A DNA stretch of 64,000 bases from the NCBI GenBank assembly GCA_030765055.1, contig JAUKNK010001196.1, positions 1 to 64,000 of the forward strand, read 5' to 3'. The DNA is from Mantis religiosa (lineage: Eukaryota; Arthropoda; Insecta; Mantodea; Mantidae). Positions 21,496 to 36,725 of the stretch are shown here, piece after piece. Position 1 is the first letter of the stretch, and the number at the start of each line of letters is the position of its first letter. The notes beneath the pieces were generated by a model. That model ran no database searches. It had not been told where the DNA came from and worked only from the letters and a program-made list of their open reading frames with translations. A program made the position numbers and the translations under genes.

Positions 21496-24400
21496 CTAGA
21501 TAGTCCTAGATTATCTCCTAGATAGTCCTAGACTATCTCCTAGATAGTCCTAGACTATCTCCTAGATAGTCCTAGACAAATCCTAGATAGTCCTAGACTA
21601 TCTCCTAAATAGTCCTAGACTATCTCCTAGATAGTCCTAGACAAATCCTAGATAGTCCTAGACTATCTCCGAGATAATCCTAGACTATCTCCTAGATAGT
21701 CCTGGACAAATCCTAGATTGTCCTAGACTATCTCCTAGATAGTCCTAGACAAATCCTAGATAGTCCTAGACTAGACCCTAGATAGTCCTAGACTATCTCC
21801 TAGATAGTCCTAGACAAATCCTAGATAGTCCTAGACTAGACCCCAGATAGTCCTAGACTATCTCCTAGATAGTCCTGGACAAATCCTAGATTGTCCTAGA
21901 CTATCTCCTAGATAGTCCTAGACAAATCCTAGATAGTCCTAGACTAGACCCTAGATAGTCCTAGACCATCTCCAAGATAGTCCTAGACTATCCCTTAGAT
22001 AGTCCTAGACTATCTCCTAGATAGTCCTAGACAAATCCTAGATAGGCCTAGACTAGATCCTAGATAGTCCTAGATTAGATACTAGATAGTCCTAGACAAA
22101 TCTTAGATAGTCCTAGACTATCTCCTAGATAGTCCTAGACTATCTCCTAGATAGTCCTAGACTATCTCCTAGATAGTCCTAGACAAATCCTAGATAGTCC
22201 TAGACTATCTCCTAGATAGTCCTAGACTATCTCCTAGATAGTCCTAGACTATCTCCTAGATAGTCCTAGACTATCTCCTAGATAGTTCTAGACAAATCCT
22301 AGATAGTACTAGACTATCTCCTAGATAGTCCTAGACTATCTCCTAGATAGTCCTAGACTATCTCCTAGAAAGTCCTAGACTATCTCCTAGATAGTCCTAG
22401 ACTATCTCCTAGATGGTCCTAGACTATCTCCTAGATAGTCCTAGACAAATCCTAGATAGTCCTACACTAGACCCTAGTTAGTCCTAGACTATCTCCTAGA
22501 TAGTCCTACACAAATCCTAGATAGTTCTAGACTAGATTCTAGATAGTCCTAGACAAATAATAGATAGTCCTAGACTAGATCCTAGATAGTCCTAGACTAT
22601 CTCCTAGATAGTCCTAGACTAGATTCTAGATAGTCCTAGACTATCTCCTAGATACTCCTAGACAAATCCTAGATGGTGCTTGACTATCTCCTAGATAGTC
22701 CTAGACTATCTCCTAGATAGTCCTAGACTATCTCCTAGATAGTCCTAGACTATCTCCTAGATAGTCCTAGACTATCTCCTAGATAGTCCTAGACAAATCC
22801 TAGATAGTCCTAGACTATCTCTTAGATAGTCCTAGACTATCTCCTAGATAGTCCTAGACTATCTCCTAGATAGTCCTAGACTATATCCTAGATAGTCATA
22901 GACGATCTCCTAGATAGTCCTAGACAAATCCTAGATAGGCCTAGACTAGATCCTAGATAGTCCTAGACTAGATACTGGATTGTCTTAGACAAATCCTAGA
23001 TAGTCCTAGACTATCTCCTAGATAGTCCTGGACTATCTCCTAGATAGTCCTAGACTATCTCCTATATAGTCCTAGACAAATCCTAGATATTCCTAGACAA
23101 ATACTAGATAGTCCTAGACTATCTCCTAGATAGTCCTAGACTATCTCCTAGATGGTCCTAGACTATCTCCTAGATAGTCCTAGACTAACTCCTAGATAGT
23201 CCTAGTTAAATCCTAGATAGTCCTAGACTAGATCCTAGATAGTCCCAGACTATCTCCTAGATAGTCCTACACAAATCCTAGATAGTCCTAGACAAATCCT
23301 AGTTAGTCCTAGACTAGATCCTAGATAGTCCTAGACTAGATCCTAGATAGTCCTAGACAAATCCTAGATAGTCCTAGACAAATCCTAGTTAGTCCTAGAC
23401 TAGATCCTAGATAGTCCTAGACTAGATCCTAGATAGTCCTTGACAAGTCCTAGATAGTGCTAGACTATCTTCTAGATAGTCCTAGACTAGATCCTAGATA
23501 GTCCTAGACTAGATCCTAGATAGTCCTAGACTATCTCCTAGATAGTCCTAGACAAATCCTAGATAGTCCTAGACAAATCCTAGATAGTCCTAGACAAATC
23601 CTAGTTAGTCCTAGACTAGATCCTAGATAGTCCTAGATTAGATACTAGATAGTCCTAGAAAAATCCTAGATAGTCCTAGACTATCTCCTAGATAGTCCTA
23701 GACTGTCTCCTAGATAGTCCTAGACTATCTCCTAGATAGTTCTAGACAAATTCTAGATAGTACTAGACTATCTCCTAGATAGTCCTAGACTATCTCCTAG
23801 ATAGTCCTAGACTATCTCCTAGATAGTCCTAGACTATCTCCTAGATAGTCCTAGGCCAATCCTAGATAGTACTACACTAGACCCTAGATAGTCCTAGACT
23901 ATCTCCTAGATAGTCCTAGACTAGATTCTAGATAGTCCTAGACTATCTCCTTGATACTCCTAGACAAATCCTAGATGGTCCTTGACTATCTCCTAGATAG
24001 TCCTAGACTATCTCCTAGATAGTCCTAGACTATCTCCTAGATAGTCCTAGACAAATCCTAGATAGTCCTAGACTATCTCTTAGATAGTCCTAGACTATCT
24101 CCTAGATAGTCCTAGACTATCTCCTAGATAGTCCTAGACTATATCCTAGATAGTCCTAGACGATCTCCTAGATAGTCCTAGACAAATCCTAGATAGGCCT
24201 AGACTAGATCCTAGATAGTCCTAGACTAGATACTAGATTGTCTTAGACAAATCCTAGATAGTCCTAGACTATCTCCTAGATAGTCCTGGACTATCTCCTA
24301 GATAGTCCTAGACTATCTCCTATATAGTCCTAGACAAATCCTAGATATTCCTAGACAAATACTAGATAGTCCTAGACTATCTCCTAGATAGTCCTAGACT

Positions 24401-25856
24401 ATCTCTTAGATGGTCCTAGACTATCTCCTAGATAGTCCTAGACTATCTCCTAGATGGTCCAAGACTATCTCCTAGATAGTCCTAGACAAATCGTAGATAG
24501 TCCTAGACTAGACCCTAGATAGTCCTAGACTATCTCCTAGATAGTCCTAGACAAATCCTAGATAGTCCTAGACTAGATCCTAGATAGTCCTAGACTATCT
24601 CCTAGATAGTCCTAGACAATTCCTAGATAGTCCTAGACTAGACCCTAGATAGTCCTAGACTATCTCCTAGATAGTCCTAGACAAATCCTAGATAGTCCTA
24701 GACTATCTCCTAGATAGTCCTAGACTATCTCCTAGAAAGTCCTAGACTATCTCCTAGATAGTCCTAGACTATCTCCTAGATGGTCCTAGACTATCTCCTA
24801 GATAGTCCTAGACAAATCCTAGATAGTCCTACACTAGACCCTTGTAAGTCCTAGACTATCTCCTAGATAGTCCTACACAAATCCTAGATAGTTCTAGACT
24901 AGATTCTAGATAGTCCTAGACAAATCCTAGATAGTCCTAGACTAGATCCTAGATAGTCCTAGACTATCTCCTAGATAGTCCTAGACTATATCCTAGATAG
25001 TCCTAGACTATCTCCTAGATAGTCCTAGACTAATCCTAGATATTCCTAGACATATCCTAGATAGTCCTAGACAGTCCCGGACTATTTCCTACATAGTCCT
25101 AGACTATCTCCTAGATAATCCTAGACTATCTCCTAGATAGTCCTAGAAAAATCCTAGATGGTACTAGACTAGATCCTAGATAGTCATAGACTATCTCCTA
25201 GATAATCCTAGACTAGATCCTAGATAGTCCTTTACTATCTCCTAGATAGTCCTAGACTATCTCCTAGATAGTCCTAGACTATCTGCTAGATAGTCCTAGA
25301 CAAATCCTAGATAGGCCTAGACTAGATCCTAGATAGTCCTAGACTATCTCCTAAATAGTCCTAGACTATCTCCTAGATAGTCCTAGACCAATCCTAGATA
25401 GTCCTAGACTATCTCCGAGATAATCCTAGACTATCTCCTAGATAGTTCTGGACAAATCCTAGATTGTCCTAGACTATCTCCTAAATAGTCCTAGACAAAT
25501 CCTAGATAGTCCTAGACTAGACCCTAGATAGTCCTAGACTATCTACTAGATAGTCCTAGACAAATCCTAGATAGTCCTTGCCTAGACTCTAGATAGTCCT
25601 AGACTATCTCCTAGATAGTCCTAGACAAATCCTAGATAGTCCTAGACTATCTCCTAGATAGTCCTAGACAAATCCTAGATAGTCCTAGACTATCTCCTAG
25701 ATAGTCCTAGGCAAATCCTAGATAGTCCTCGACTAGATCCTAGATAGTCCTAGACAAATCCTAGATAGACCTAGTCTAGATTCTAAATAGTCCTAGACTA
25801 TCTCCTAGATTGTCCTCGACAAATCCTAGATAGTCCTACACTAGATCCTAGATAGT
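21496..25856. repeat. Block A minisatellite, unit 4 (4361 bp)
   Basis: Full length like unit 2, but with TT at 23206-23207 as in unit 3. Units 3 and 4 therefore share ancestry at this site despite the large deletion in unit 3. Confidence 0.96.
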
Positions 25857-27287
25857 CCTAGATGAGCTGCTAGATAAACCTAGATGAGCACCTAGATAAT
25901 CCTAGATGAGCTCCTAGATAGTCCTAGATGAGCTCCTAGATGAGCTCCTAGATAAACCTAGATGAGCTCCTAGATAGTCCTAGATGAGCTCCTAGGTAAA
26001 CCTAGATGAGCTCCTAGATAGTCCTAGATGAGCTGCTAGATAAACCTAGATGAGCACCTAGATAAACCTAGATGATCTCCTAGATATTCCCAGATGAGCT
26101 CCTAGATAAACCTAGATTAGCTCCTAGATAAACCTAGATGAGCTCCTAGATAGGCCTAGATGAGCTCCTAGATAAACCTAGAAGAGCTCCCAGATATACC
26201 TAGATGAGCCTCTATATAGTCCTAGATGAGCTACTAGATAGTCCTAGATGGGCCCCTAAATAAACCTAGATGAGCTCCTCTATAGTCCTAGATGAGCTAC
26301 CAGATAGTCCTAGATGAGCTCATAGATAAACCTAGATGAGCTCCTAGATAGTCCTAGATGAGCTCATCGATAAACCTAGGTGACCTCCTAGATAGTCCTA
26401 GATGAGCTCATAGATTAACCCAGATGAGCTCCTAGATGGTCCTATATGAGCTCCTAGATAAACCTAGATGAGCTCCTAGATAAACAGGTTAGCTCCTTGA
26501 TGGTCCTAGATAGTCCAAGATGAGCTCCTAGATAAACCTAGATGATCTCCTAGATAGTCCTAGATGAGCTACTAGTTATTCCTAGATGAGCTCCTAGATA
26601 AACCTAGATGAGCCCCTAGATAAACCTAGATGAGCTCCTAGATAAACCTAGATGAGCTCCTAGATAGTCCTAGACGAGCTTCTGGATAGTCCTAGACGAG
26701 CTCCTAGATAGTCCTAGATGAGCTCCTTGATAGTCATAGAGGAGCTCCTAGATAGTCCTAGATGAGCTCCTTGATAGTCCTAGATGAGCTCCTAGATAGT
26801 CCCAGATGAGCTCCTAGATAAAGCTAGATGAGCTCCTAGATAGTCATAGATGAGATCCTAGATAAACCTAGATGAGCTCCTAGATAAACCTAGATGAGCT
26901 CCTAGATAGTCCTTGATGAGCTCCTAGATAGTCCAAGATGAGCTCCTAGATAAGCCTAGATGAGCTCCTTGATAAACCTAGATGAGCTCCTAGATAAACG
27001 TAGATGAGCTCCTAGATAAACCTAGATGAGCTCCTAGATAGGCCTAGATCAGCTCCTAGATAGTCCTGATGAGCTCCTAGATAAACCTAGATGAGATCCT
27101 AGACAAACCTAGATGAGTACCTAGATGAGCTCCTAGATAGTCCCAGATAAGCTCCTAGATAGTCCTAGACGAGCTCCTAGATGATCCTAGACGAGATCCT
27201 AGATAAACCTAAATGAGCTCCTAGATAAACCTAGATGATGTCCTAGATAGTCCTAGATGAGCTAGTAGATAGTCCTAGATGAGCTCA
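25857..27287. repeat. Block B minisatellite, unit 4
   Basis: 1431 bp, no difference from unit 2 noticed. Confidence 0.94.
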
Positions 27288-28338
27288 ACCAGCAACTCCT
27301 TAACAAACAAAATGTACTATATAACCGCTCCGAGAAGCTGTAATTAACTTTAAAATATATTATAAACGAACCAGCAACTCCTTAACAAACAAAACTTACT
27401 ATAGAACCGCTCCGAAAAGTTGTAATTAACATTAATATACATTAGAAACGAACCAGCAACTCCTCAACAAACAAAACCTACTACATAACCGCTCCCAGAA
27501 ATTCTAATTAACCTTAAAATACATCAACAACGCTACACAATACTCTTACGATGCTTAATATACTTTATAAACGAACCAACAACCCCTTCAGAAACAAAAC
27601 TTGCGATATAAGCGCTGCTAGAAAGTGTAATTAACCTTCAAAACACTTCTACAATCCTCTATAATCCTCTGGGGACGTTTAAAACACTTTAAATACGATC
27701 CACAAACCTCTAATCAAGTAGCAAATTGTATAAAACCGCTTCGAAAAATTCCAAGTAACCTTAAAATGCTTCAACAAGATTTTACAATCCTCCGAGAAAG
27801 CTTAAGTTCCTTATAAAACCAAGCGAAAACCTCTATACAAACAAATAATGCCATAAAAACGCTTCCAAGAGCTCTAGGTAAACACATATTCCTTCAAATC
27901 AGCTGCAATATACTCTGAACAAGCGTAAAATACTTAAACAACGATTCAAACATCTCTAAAGAAGCATTAAGTTATATAAAACCGTTCCGCAAATCAGTAA
28001 ATTAACATAAAATAGTTTAAATCCCGTCCCAAAACACCTATATAACCTTAGAATACTTTAGAAGAAGCTTAAAATATCTTCAAACCCTTGTAAGTTGCTG
28101 TAAAGAAAGAATACGTAGCTTAAAAGCAGCATATAAAACCGACCTGGAAACTTAAATAGCTTAAAAGGCCGTCAAGACACCTCGAAAAACGGTCGAATAC
28201 ATTAAAACAGCTCCAAAATGCACTATATGAGCATTTAATTCTTATATATCGCTTCGAAAACCTTTAAATGAACATAAAAACAATCCTACAACTTGTAAAG
28301 AAGCTGAAAAATCAATAAAGACATCGAATATAAACAAA
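27288..28338. repeat. Block C-left, unit 4 (most substituted copy)
   Basis: Private substitutions in the 82-bp monomers at 27416 (A for G), 27436 (T for A) and 27484 (C for T). C at the diagnostic site 27585, shared with units 5 and 7. Confidence 0.88.
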
Positions 28339-29111
28339 GGCTGCGTAGCTACGAAGAGGCACAGAGACTGTCACAGATGCTCATTTCTTCCGTGACCCTA
28401 TGATGGCTGGCTGCGAGAAGAAGGCTGTCTCTGACGTCACGAAACATGGCGCTGGTTTGTTTACATTGTGTCTCGTGCTATTTACGTGTTATTTAAGCGA
28501 TATTTAAGTGTTTCCTCGCTCTGCAAGTGTTAAATCTTGTCATCGTAAGCGGTAACTGTCGTCCCCTCGCTAGTAAGAGTGCCGGTCAGTGCGTGGAGTG
28601 CGGAAATCGTTGTGTATTTGTGACTTTAACCTCTCGCGCTGGCAGACATTGGGCGGGAAGGCGTCTGCAGCACCAGGCGACAGAAATTCATTAATATTTA
28701 CGCAGGTAGGCCCTCCCCAGCGGTGCTAACAATGTCGCTTGCCCGGTATGTCTTCCTATACGTCTTGCAGTGACATCGTGGTTTCTACCTACTCAAATAT
28801 GAGAGAAATCACGATGTTTTCTGGGGACACCTATAGGGCACATTCCGGAGGAGGTGGGGGCAGAGCCCCCACCCTCCCTGCCCGAAATGGCGTTTTTTCC
28901 ATGTGGAAACTATCTCCAAGCGCATGCGCACTGGCCTCTTTTCTTGCCAACGCTACCTTCAGGGAATTAAAAGTACTTCTCGCTCGAGTTTTACCCAAGT
29001 CGCCCCGCCCGCGTCGTCTGCCTAGGCTGCGTGTACCGGATCCGAATCCCTATCGATCCACGGATCTTACGGCTCCATCGTTCATTATCTTACGTACTTC
29101 TGACATGCGGG
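28339..29111. other. CpG-rich core, unit 4
   Basis: 773 bp. CRE at 28432-28439, NRF-1-type palindrome at 28920-28929, ORF 28739-29236. Confidence 0.7.
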
Positions 29112-29285
29112 AAACAAAACCTGCTATACAACCGCTCCGAGAAGTTGGAATTTACATTAAAATATATTGTAAACGAACCAGCAACTCCTTAAAAAACAAA
29201 TCCTGGTATATAACAACTCCGAAAAGTTTTAATTAATATTAAAATATAAAATAAACGAACCAATAACTCCTATTCCTACTCCAGC
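29112..29285. repeat. Block C-right, unit 4
   Basis: 174 bp, as in unit 1. Confidence 0.85.
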
Positions 29286-29926
29286 AACTACTACTATATA
29301 TAACATTACTACTACTATATATAACAACACTACTACTATATATAACATTACTACTACTATATATAACATCACTACTACTATATATAACATTACTACTACT
29401 ATATATAACATCACTACTACTATATATAACATTACTACTACTATATATAACAATACTACTACTATATATAACATTACTACTACTATATATAACAATACTA
29501 CTACTATATATATCATTACTACTACTATATATAACAACACTACTACTATATATAACATTACTACTACTATATATAACAATACTACTACTATATATAACTT
29601 TACTACTACTATATATAACAACACTACTACTATATATAACATTACTACTACTATATATAACAACACTACTACTATATATAACAACACTACTACTATATAT
29701 AACAACACTACTACTATAGATAACATTACTACTACTATATATAACATTACTACTACTATATATAACAACACTACTACTATATATAACAACACTACTACTA
29801 TATATAACAACACTACTACTATATATAACATTACTAATACTATATATAACATTACTACTACTATATATAACATTACTACTACTATATATAACAACACTAC
29901 TACTATATATAACATTACTACTACTA
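29286..29926. repeat. Block D 21-bp minisatellite, unit 4
   Basis: 30 repeats; open minus frame 29915 to 29229. Confidence 0.95.
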
Positions 29927-32900
29927 CTAGATAGTCCTAGATTATCTCCTAGATAGTCCTAGACTATCTCCTAGATAGTCCTAGACTATCTCCTAGATAG
30001 TCCTAGACAAATCCTAGATAGTCCTAGACTATCTCCTAAATAGTCCTAGACTATCTCCTAGATAGTCCTAGACAAATCCTAGATAGTCCTAGACTATCTC
30101 CGAGATAATCCTAGACTATCTCCTAGATAGTCCTGGACAAATCCTAGATTGTCCTAGACTATCTCCTAGATAGTCCTAGACAAATCCTAGATAGTCCTAG
30201 ACTAGACCCTAGATAGTCCTAGACTATCTCCTAGATAGTCCTAGACAAATCCTAGATAGTCCTAGACTAGACCCCAGATAGTCCTAGACTATCTCCTAGA
30301 TAGTCCTGGACAAATCCTAGATTGTCCTAGACTATCTCCTAGATAGTCCTAGACAAATCCTAGATAGTCCTAGACTAGACCCTAGATAGTCCTAGACCAT
30401 CTCCAAGATAGTCCTAGACTATCCCTTAGATAGTCCTAGACTATCTCCTAGATAGTCCTAGACAAATCCTAGATAGGCCTAGACTAGATCCTAGATAGTC
30501 CTAGATTAGATACTAGATAGTCCTAGACAAATCTTAGATAGTCCTAGACTATCTCCTAGATAGTCCTAGACTATCTCCTAGATAGTCCTAGACTATCTCC
30601 TAGATAGTCCTAGACAAATCCTAGATAGTCCTAGACTATCTCCTAGATAGTCCTAGACTATCTCCTAGATAGTCCTAGACTATCTCCTAGATAGTCCTAG
30701 ACTATCTCCTAGATAGTTCTAGACAAATCCTAGATAGTACTAGACTATCTCCTAGATAGTCCTAGACTATCTCCTAGATAGTCCTAGACTATCTCCTAGA
30801 AAGTCCTAGACTATCTCCTAGATAGTCCTAGACTATCTCCTAGATGGTCCTAGACTATCTCCTAGATAGTCCTAGACAAATCCTAGATAGTCCTACACTA
30901 GACCCTAGTTAGTCCTAGACTATCTCCTAGATAGTCCTACACAAATCCTAGATAGTTCTAGACTAGATTCTAGATAGTCCTAGACAAATAATAGATAGTC
31001 CTAGACTAGATCCTAGATAGTCCTAGACTATCTCCTAGATAGTCCTAGACTAGATTCTAGATAGTCCTAGACTATCTCCTAGATACTCCTAGACAAATCC
31101 TAGATGGTGCTTGACTATCTCCTAGATAGTCCTAGACTATCTCCTAGATAGTCCTAGACTATCTCCTAGATAGTCCTAGACTATCTCCTAGATAGTCCTA
31201 GACTATCTCCTAGATAGTCCTAGACAAATCCTAGATAGTCCTAGACTATCTCTTAGATAGTCCTAGACTATCTCCTAGATAGTCCTAGACTATCTCCTAG
31301 ATAGTCCTAGACTATATCCTAGATAGTCATAGACGATCTCCTAGATAGTCCTAGACAAATCCTAGATAGGCCTAGACTAGATCCTAGATAGTCCTAGACT
31401 AGATACTGGATTGTCTTAGACAAATCCTAGATAGTCCTAGACTATCTCCTAGATAGTCCTGGACTATCTCCTAGATAGTCCTAGACTATCTCCTATATAG
31501 TCCTAGACAAATCCTAGATATTCCTAGACAAATACTAGATAGTCCTAGACTATCTCCTAGATAGTCCTAGACTATCTCCTAGATGGTCCTAGACTATCTC
31601 CTAGATAGTCCTAGACTAACTCCTAGATAGTCCTAGACAAATCCTAGATAGTCCTAGACTAGATCCTAGATAGTCCCAGACTATCTCCTAGATAGTCCTA
31701 CACAAATCCTAGATAGTCCTAGACAAATCCTAGTTAGTCCTAGACTAGATCCTAGATAGTCCTAGACTAGATCCTAGATAGTCCTAGACAAATCCTAGAT
31801 AGTCCTAGACAAATCCTAGTTAGTCCTAGACTAGATCCTAGATAGTCCTAGACTAGATCCTAGATAGTCCTTGACAAGTCCTAGATAGTGCTAGACTATC
31901 TTCTAGATAGTCCTAGACTAGATCCTAGATAGTCCTAGACTAGATCCTAGATAGTCCTAGACTATCTCCTAGATAGTCCTAGACAAATCCTAGATAGTCC
32001 TAGACAAATCCTAGATAGTCCTAGACAAATCCTAGTTAGTCCTAGACTAGATCCTAGATAGTCCTAGATTAGATACTAGATAGTCCTAGAAAAATCCTAG
32101 ATAGTCCTAGACTATCTCCTAGATAGTCCTAGACTGTCTCCTAGATAGTCCTAGACTATCTCCTAGATAGTTCTAGACAAATTCTAGATAGTACTAGACT
32201 ATCTCCTAGATAGTCCTAGACTATCTCCTAGATAGTCCTAGGCCAATCCTAGATAGTACTACACTAGACCCTAGATAGTCCTAGACTATCTCCTAGATAG
32301 TCCTAGACTAGATTCTAGATAGTCCTAGACTATCTCCTTGATACTCCTAGACAAATCCTAGATGGTCCTTGACTATCTCCTAGATAGTCCTAGACTATCT
32401 CCTAGATAGTCCTAGACTATCTCCTAGATAGTCCTAGACAAATCCTAGATAGTCCTAGACTATCTCTTAGATAGTCCTAGACTATCTCCTAGATAGTCCT
32501 AGACTATCTCCTAGATAGTCCTAGACTATATCCTAGATAGTCCTAGACGATCTCCTAGATAGTCCTAGACAAATCCTAGATAGGCCTAGACTAGATCCTA
32601 GATAGTCCTAGACTAGATACTAGATTGTCTTAGACAAATCCTAGATAGTCCTAGACTATCTCCTAGATAGTCCTGGACTATCTCCTAGATAGTCCTAGAC
32701 TATCTCCTATATAGTCCTAGACAAATCCTAGATATTCCTAGACAAATACTAGATAGTCCTAGACTATCTCCTAGATAGTCCTAGACTATCTCTTAGATGG
32801 TCCTAGACTATCTCCTAGATAGTCCTAGACTATCTCCTAGATGGTCCAAGACTATCTCCTAGATAGTCCTAGACAAATCGTAGATAGTCCTAGACTAGAC

Positions 32901-34243
32901 CCTAGATAGTCCTAGACTATCTCCTAGATAGTCCTAGACAAATCCTAGATAGTCCTAGACTAGATCCTAGATAGTCCTAGACTATCTCCTAGATAGTCCT
33001 AGACAATTCCTAGATAGTCCTAGACTAGACCCTAGATAGTCCTAGACTATCTCCTAGATAGTCCTAGACAAATCCTAGATAGTCCTAGACTATCTCCTAG
33101 ATAGTCCTAGACTATCTCCTAGAAAGTCCTAGACTATCTCCTAGATAGTCCTAGACTATCTCCTAGATGGTCCTAGACTATCTCCTAGATAGTCCTAGAC
33201 AAATCCTAGATAGTCCTACACTAGACCCTTGTAAGTCCTAGACTATCTCCTAGATAGTCCTACACAAATCCTAGATAGTTCTAGACTAGATTCTAGATAG
33301 TCCTAGACAAATCCTAGATAGTCCTAGACTAGATCCTAGATAGTCCTAGACTATCTCCTAGATAGTCCTAGACTATATCCTAGATAGTCCTAGACTATCT
33401 CCTAGATAGTCCTAGACTAATCCTAGATATTCCTAGACATATCCTAGATAGTCCTAGACAGTCCCGGACTATTTCCTACATAGTCCTAGACTATCTCCTA
33501 GATAATCCTAGACTATCTCCTAGATAGTCCTAGAAAAATCCTAGATGGTACTAGACTAGATCCTAGATAGTCATAGACTATCTCCTAGATAATCCTAGAC
33601 TAGATCCTAGATAGTCCTTTACTATCTCCTAGATAGTCCTAGACTATCTCCTAGATAGTCCTAGACTATCTGCTAGATAGTCCTAGACAAATCCTAGATA
33701 GGCCTAGACTAGATCCTAGATAGTCCTAGACTATCTCCTAAATAGTCCTAGACTATCTCCTAGATAGTCCTAGACCAATCCTAGATAGTCCTAGACTATC
33801 TCCGAGATAATCCTAGACTATCTCCTAGATAGTTCTGGACAAATCCTAGATTGTCCTAGACTATCTCCTAAATAGTCCTAGACAAATCCTAGATAGTCCT
33901 AGACTAGACCCTAGATAGTCCTAGACTATCTACTAGATAGTCCTAGACAAATCCTAGATAGTCCTTGCCTAGACTCTAGATAGTCCTAGACTATCTCCTA
34001 GATAGTCCTAGACAAATCCTAGATAGTCCTAGACTATCTCCTAGATAGTCCTAGACAAATCCTAGATAGTCCTAGACTATCTCCTAGATAGTCCTAGGCA
34101 AATCCTAGATAGTCCTCGACTAGATCCTAGATAGTCCTAGACAAATCCTAGATAGACCTAGTCTAGATTCTAAATAGTCCTAGACTATCTCCTAGATTGT
34201 CCTCGACAAATCCTAGATAGTCCTACACTAGATCCTAGATAGT
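29927..34243. repeat. Block A minisatellite, unit 5 (4317 bp, -44)
   Basis: Two perfect monomers instead of four between the GTACTAG landmark and the GGCCAAT variant (about 32190-32245). AC at the site that is TT in units 3 and 4. Confidence 0.96.
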
Positions 34244-35674
34244 CCTAGATGAGCTGCTAGATAAACCTAGATGAGCACCTAGATAATCCTAGATGAGCTC
34301 CTAGATAGTCCTAGATGAGCTCCTAGATGAGCTCCTAGATAAACCTAGATGAGCTCCTAGATAGTCCTAGATGAGCTCCTAGGTAAACCTAGATGAGCTC
34401 CTAGATAGTCCTAGATGAGCTGCTAGATAAACCTAGATGAGCACCTAGATAAACCTAGATGATCTCCTAGATATTCCCAGATGAGCTCCTAGATAAACCT
34501 AGATTAGCTCCTAGATAAACCTAGATGAGCTCCTAGATAGGCCTAGATGAGCTCCTAGATAAACCTAGAAGAGCTCCCAGATATACCTAGATGAGCCTCT
34601 ATATAGTCCTAGATGAGCTACTAGATAGTCCTAGATGGGCCCCTAAATAAACCTAGATGAGCTCCTCTATAGTCCTAGATGAGCTACCAGATAGTCCTAG
34701 ATGAGCTCATAGATAAACCTAGATGAGCTCCTAGATAGTCCTAGATGAGCTCATCGATAAACCTAGGTGACCTCCTAGATAGTCCTAGATGAGCTCATAG
34801 ATTAACCCAGATGAGCTCCTAGATGGTCCTATATGAGCTCCTAGATAAACCTAGATGAGCTCCTAGATAAACAGGTTAGCTCCTTGATGGTCCTAGATAG
34901 TCCAAGATGAGCTCCTAGATAAACCTAGATGATCTCCTAGATAGTCCTAGATGAGCTACTAGTTATTCCTAGATGAGCTCCTAGATAAACCTAGATGAGC
35001 CCCTAGATAAACCTAGATGAGCTCCTAGATAAACCTAGATGAGCTCCTAGATAGTCCTAGACGAGCTTCTGGATAGTCCTAGACGAGCTCCTAGATAGTC
35101 CTAGATGAGCTCCTTGATAGTCATAGAGGAGCTCCTAGATAGTCCTAGATGAGCTCCTTGATAGTCCTAGATGAGCTCCTAGATAGTCCCAGATGAGCTC
35201 CTAGATAAAGCTAGATGAGCTCCTAGATAGTCATAGATGAGATCCTAGATAAACCTAGATGAGCTCCTAGATAAACCTAGATGAGCTCCTAGATAGTCCT
35301 TGATGAGCTCCTAGATAGTCCAAGATGAGCTCCTAGATAAGCCTAGATGAGCTCCTTGATAAACCTAGATGAGCTCCTAGATAAACGTAGATGAGCTCCT
35401 AGATAAACCTAGATGAGCTCCTAGATAGGCCTAGATCAGCTCCTAGATAGTCCTGATGAGCTCCTAGATAAACCTAGATGAGATCCTAGACAAACCTAGA
35501 TGAGTACCTAGATGAGCTCCTAGATAGTCCCAGATAAGCTCCTAGATAGTCCTAGACGAGCTCCTAGATGATCCTAGACGAGATCCTAGATAAACCTAAA
35601 TGAGCTCCTAGATAAACCTAGATGATGTCCTAGATAGTCCTAGATGAGCTAGTAGATAGTCCTAGATGAGCTCA
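34244..35674. repeat. Block B minisatellite, unit 5
   Basis: 1431 bp, as in unit 2. Confidence 0.94.
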
Positions 35675-36725
35675 ACCAGCAACTCCTTAACAAACAAAAT
35701 GTACTATATAACCGCTCCGAGAAGCTGTAATTAACTTTAAAATATATTATAAACGAACCAGCAACTCCTTAACAAACAAAACTTACTATAGAACCGCTCC
35801 GAGAAGTTGTAATTAACATTAAAATACATTAGAAACGAACCAGCAACTCCTCAACAAACAAAACCTACTATATAACCGCTCCCAGAAATTCTAATTAACC
35901 TTAAAATACATCAACAACGCTACACAATACTCTTACGATGCTTAATATACTTTATAAACGAACCAACAACCCCTTCAGAAACAAAACTTGCGATATAAGC
36001 GCTGCTAGAAAGTGTAATTAACCTTCAAAACACTTCTACAATCCTCTATAATCCTCTGGGGACGTTTAAAACACTTTAAATACGATCCACAAACCTCTAA
36101 TCAAGTAGCAAATTGTATAAAACCGCTTCGAAAAATTCCAAGTAACCTTAAAATGCTTCAACAAGATTTTACAATCCTCCGAGAAAGCTTAAGTTCCTTA
36201 TAAAACCAAGCGAAAACCTCTATACAAACAAATAATGCCATAAAAACGCTTCCAAGAGCTCTAGGTAAACACATATTCCTTCAAATCAGCTGCAATATAC
36301 TCTGAACAAGCGTAAAATACTTAAACAACGATTCAAACATCTCTAAAGAAGCATTAAGTTATATAAAACCGTTCCGCAAATCAGTAAATTAACATAAAAT
36401 AGTTTAAATCCCGTCCCAAAACACCTATATAACCTTAGAATACTTTAGAAGAAGCTTAAAATATCTTCAAACCCTTGTAAGTTGCTGTAAAGAAAGAATA
36501 CGTAGCTTAAAAGCAGCATATAAAACCGACCTGGAAACTTAAATAGCTTAAAAGGCCGTCAAGACACCTCGAAAAACGGTCGAATACATTAAAACAGCTC
36601 CAAAATGCACTATATGAGCATTTAATTCTTATATATCGCTTCGAAAACCTTTAAATGAACATAAAAACAATCCTACAACTTGTAAAGAAGCTGAAAAATC
36701 AATAAAGACATCGAATATAAACAAA
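35675..36725. repeat. Block C-left, unit 5
   Basis: 1051 bp; C at the diagnostic site 35972, without the three private changes of unit 4. Confidence 0.88.
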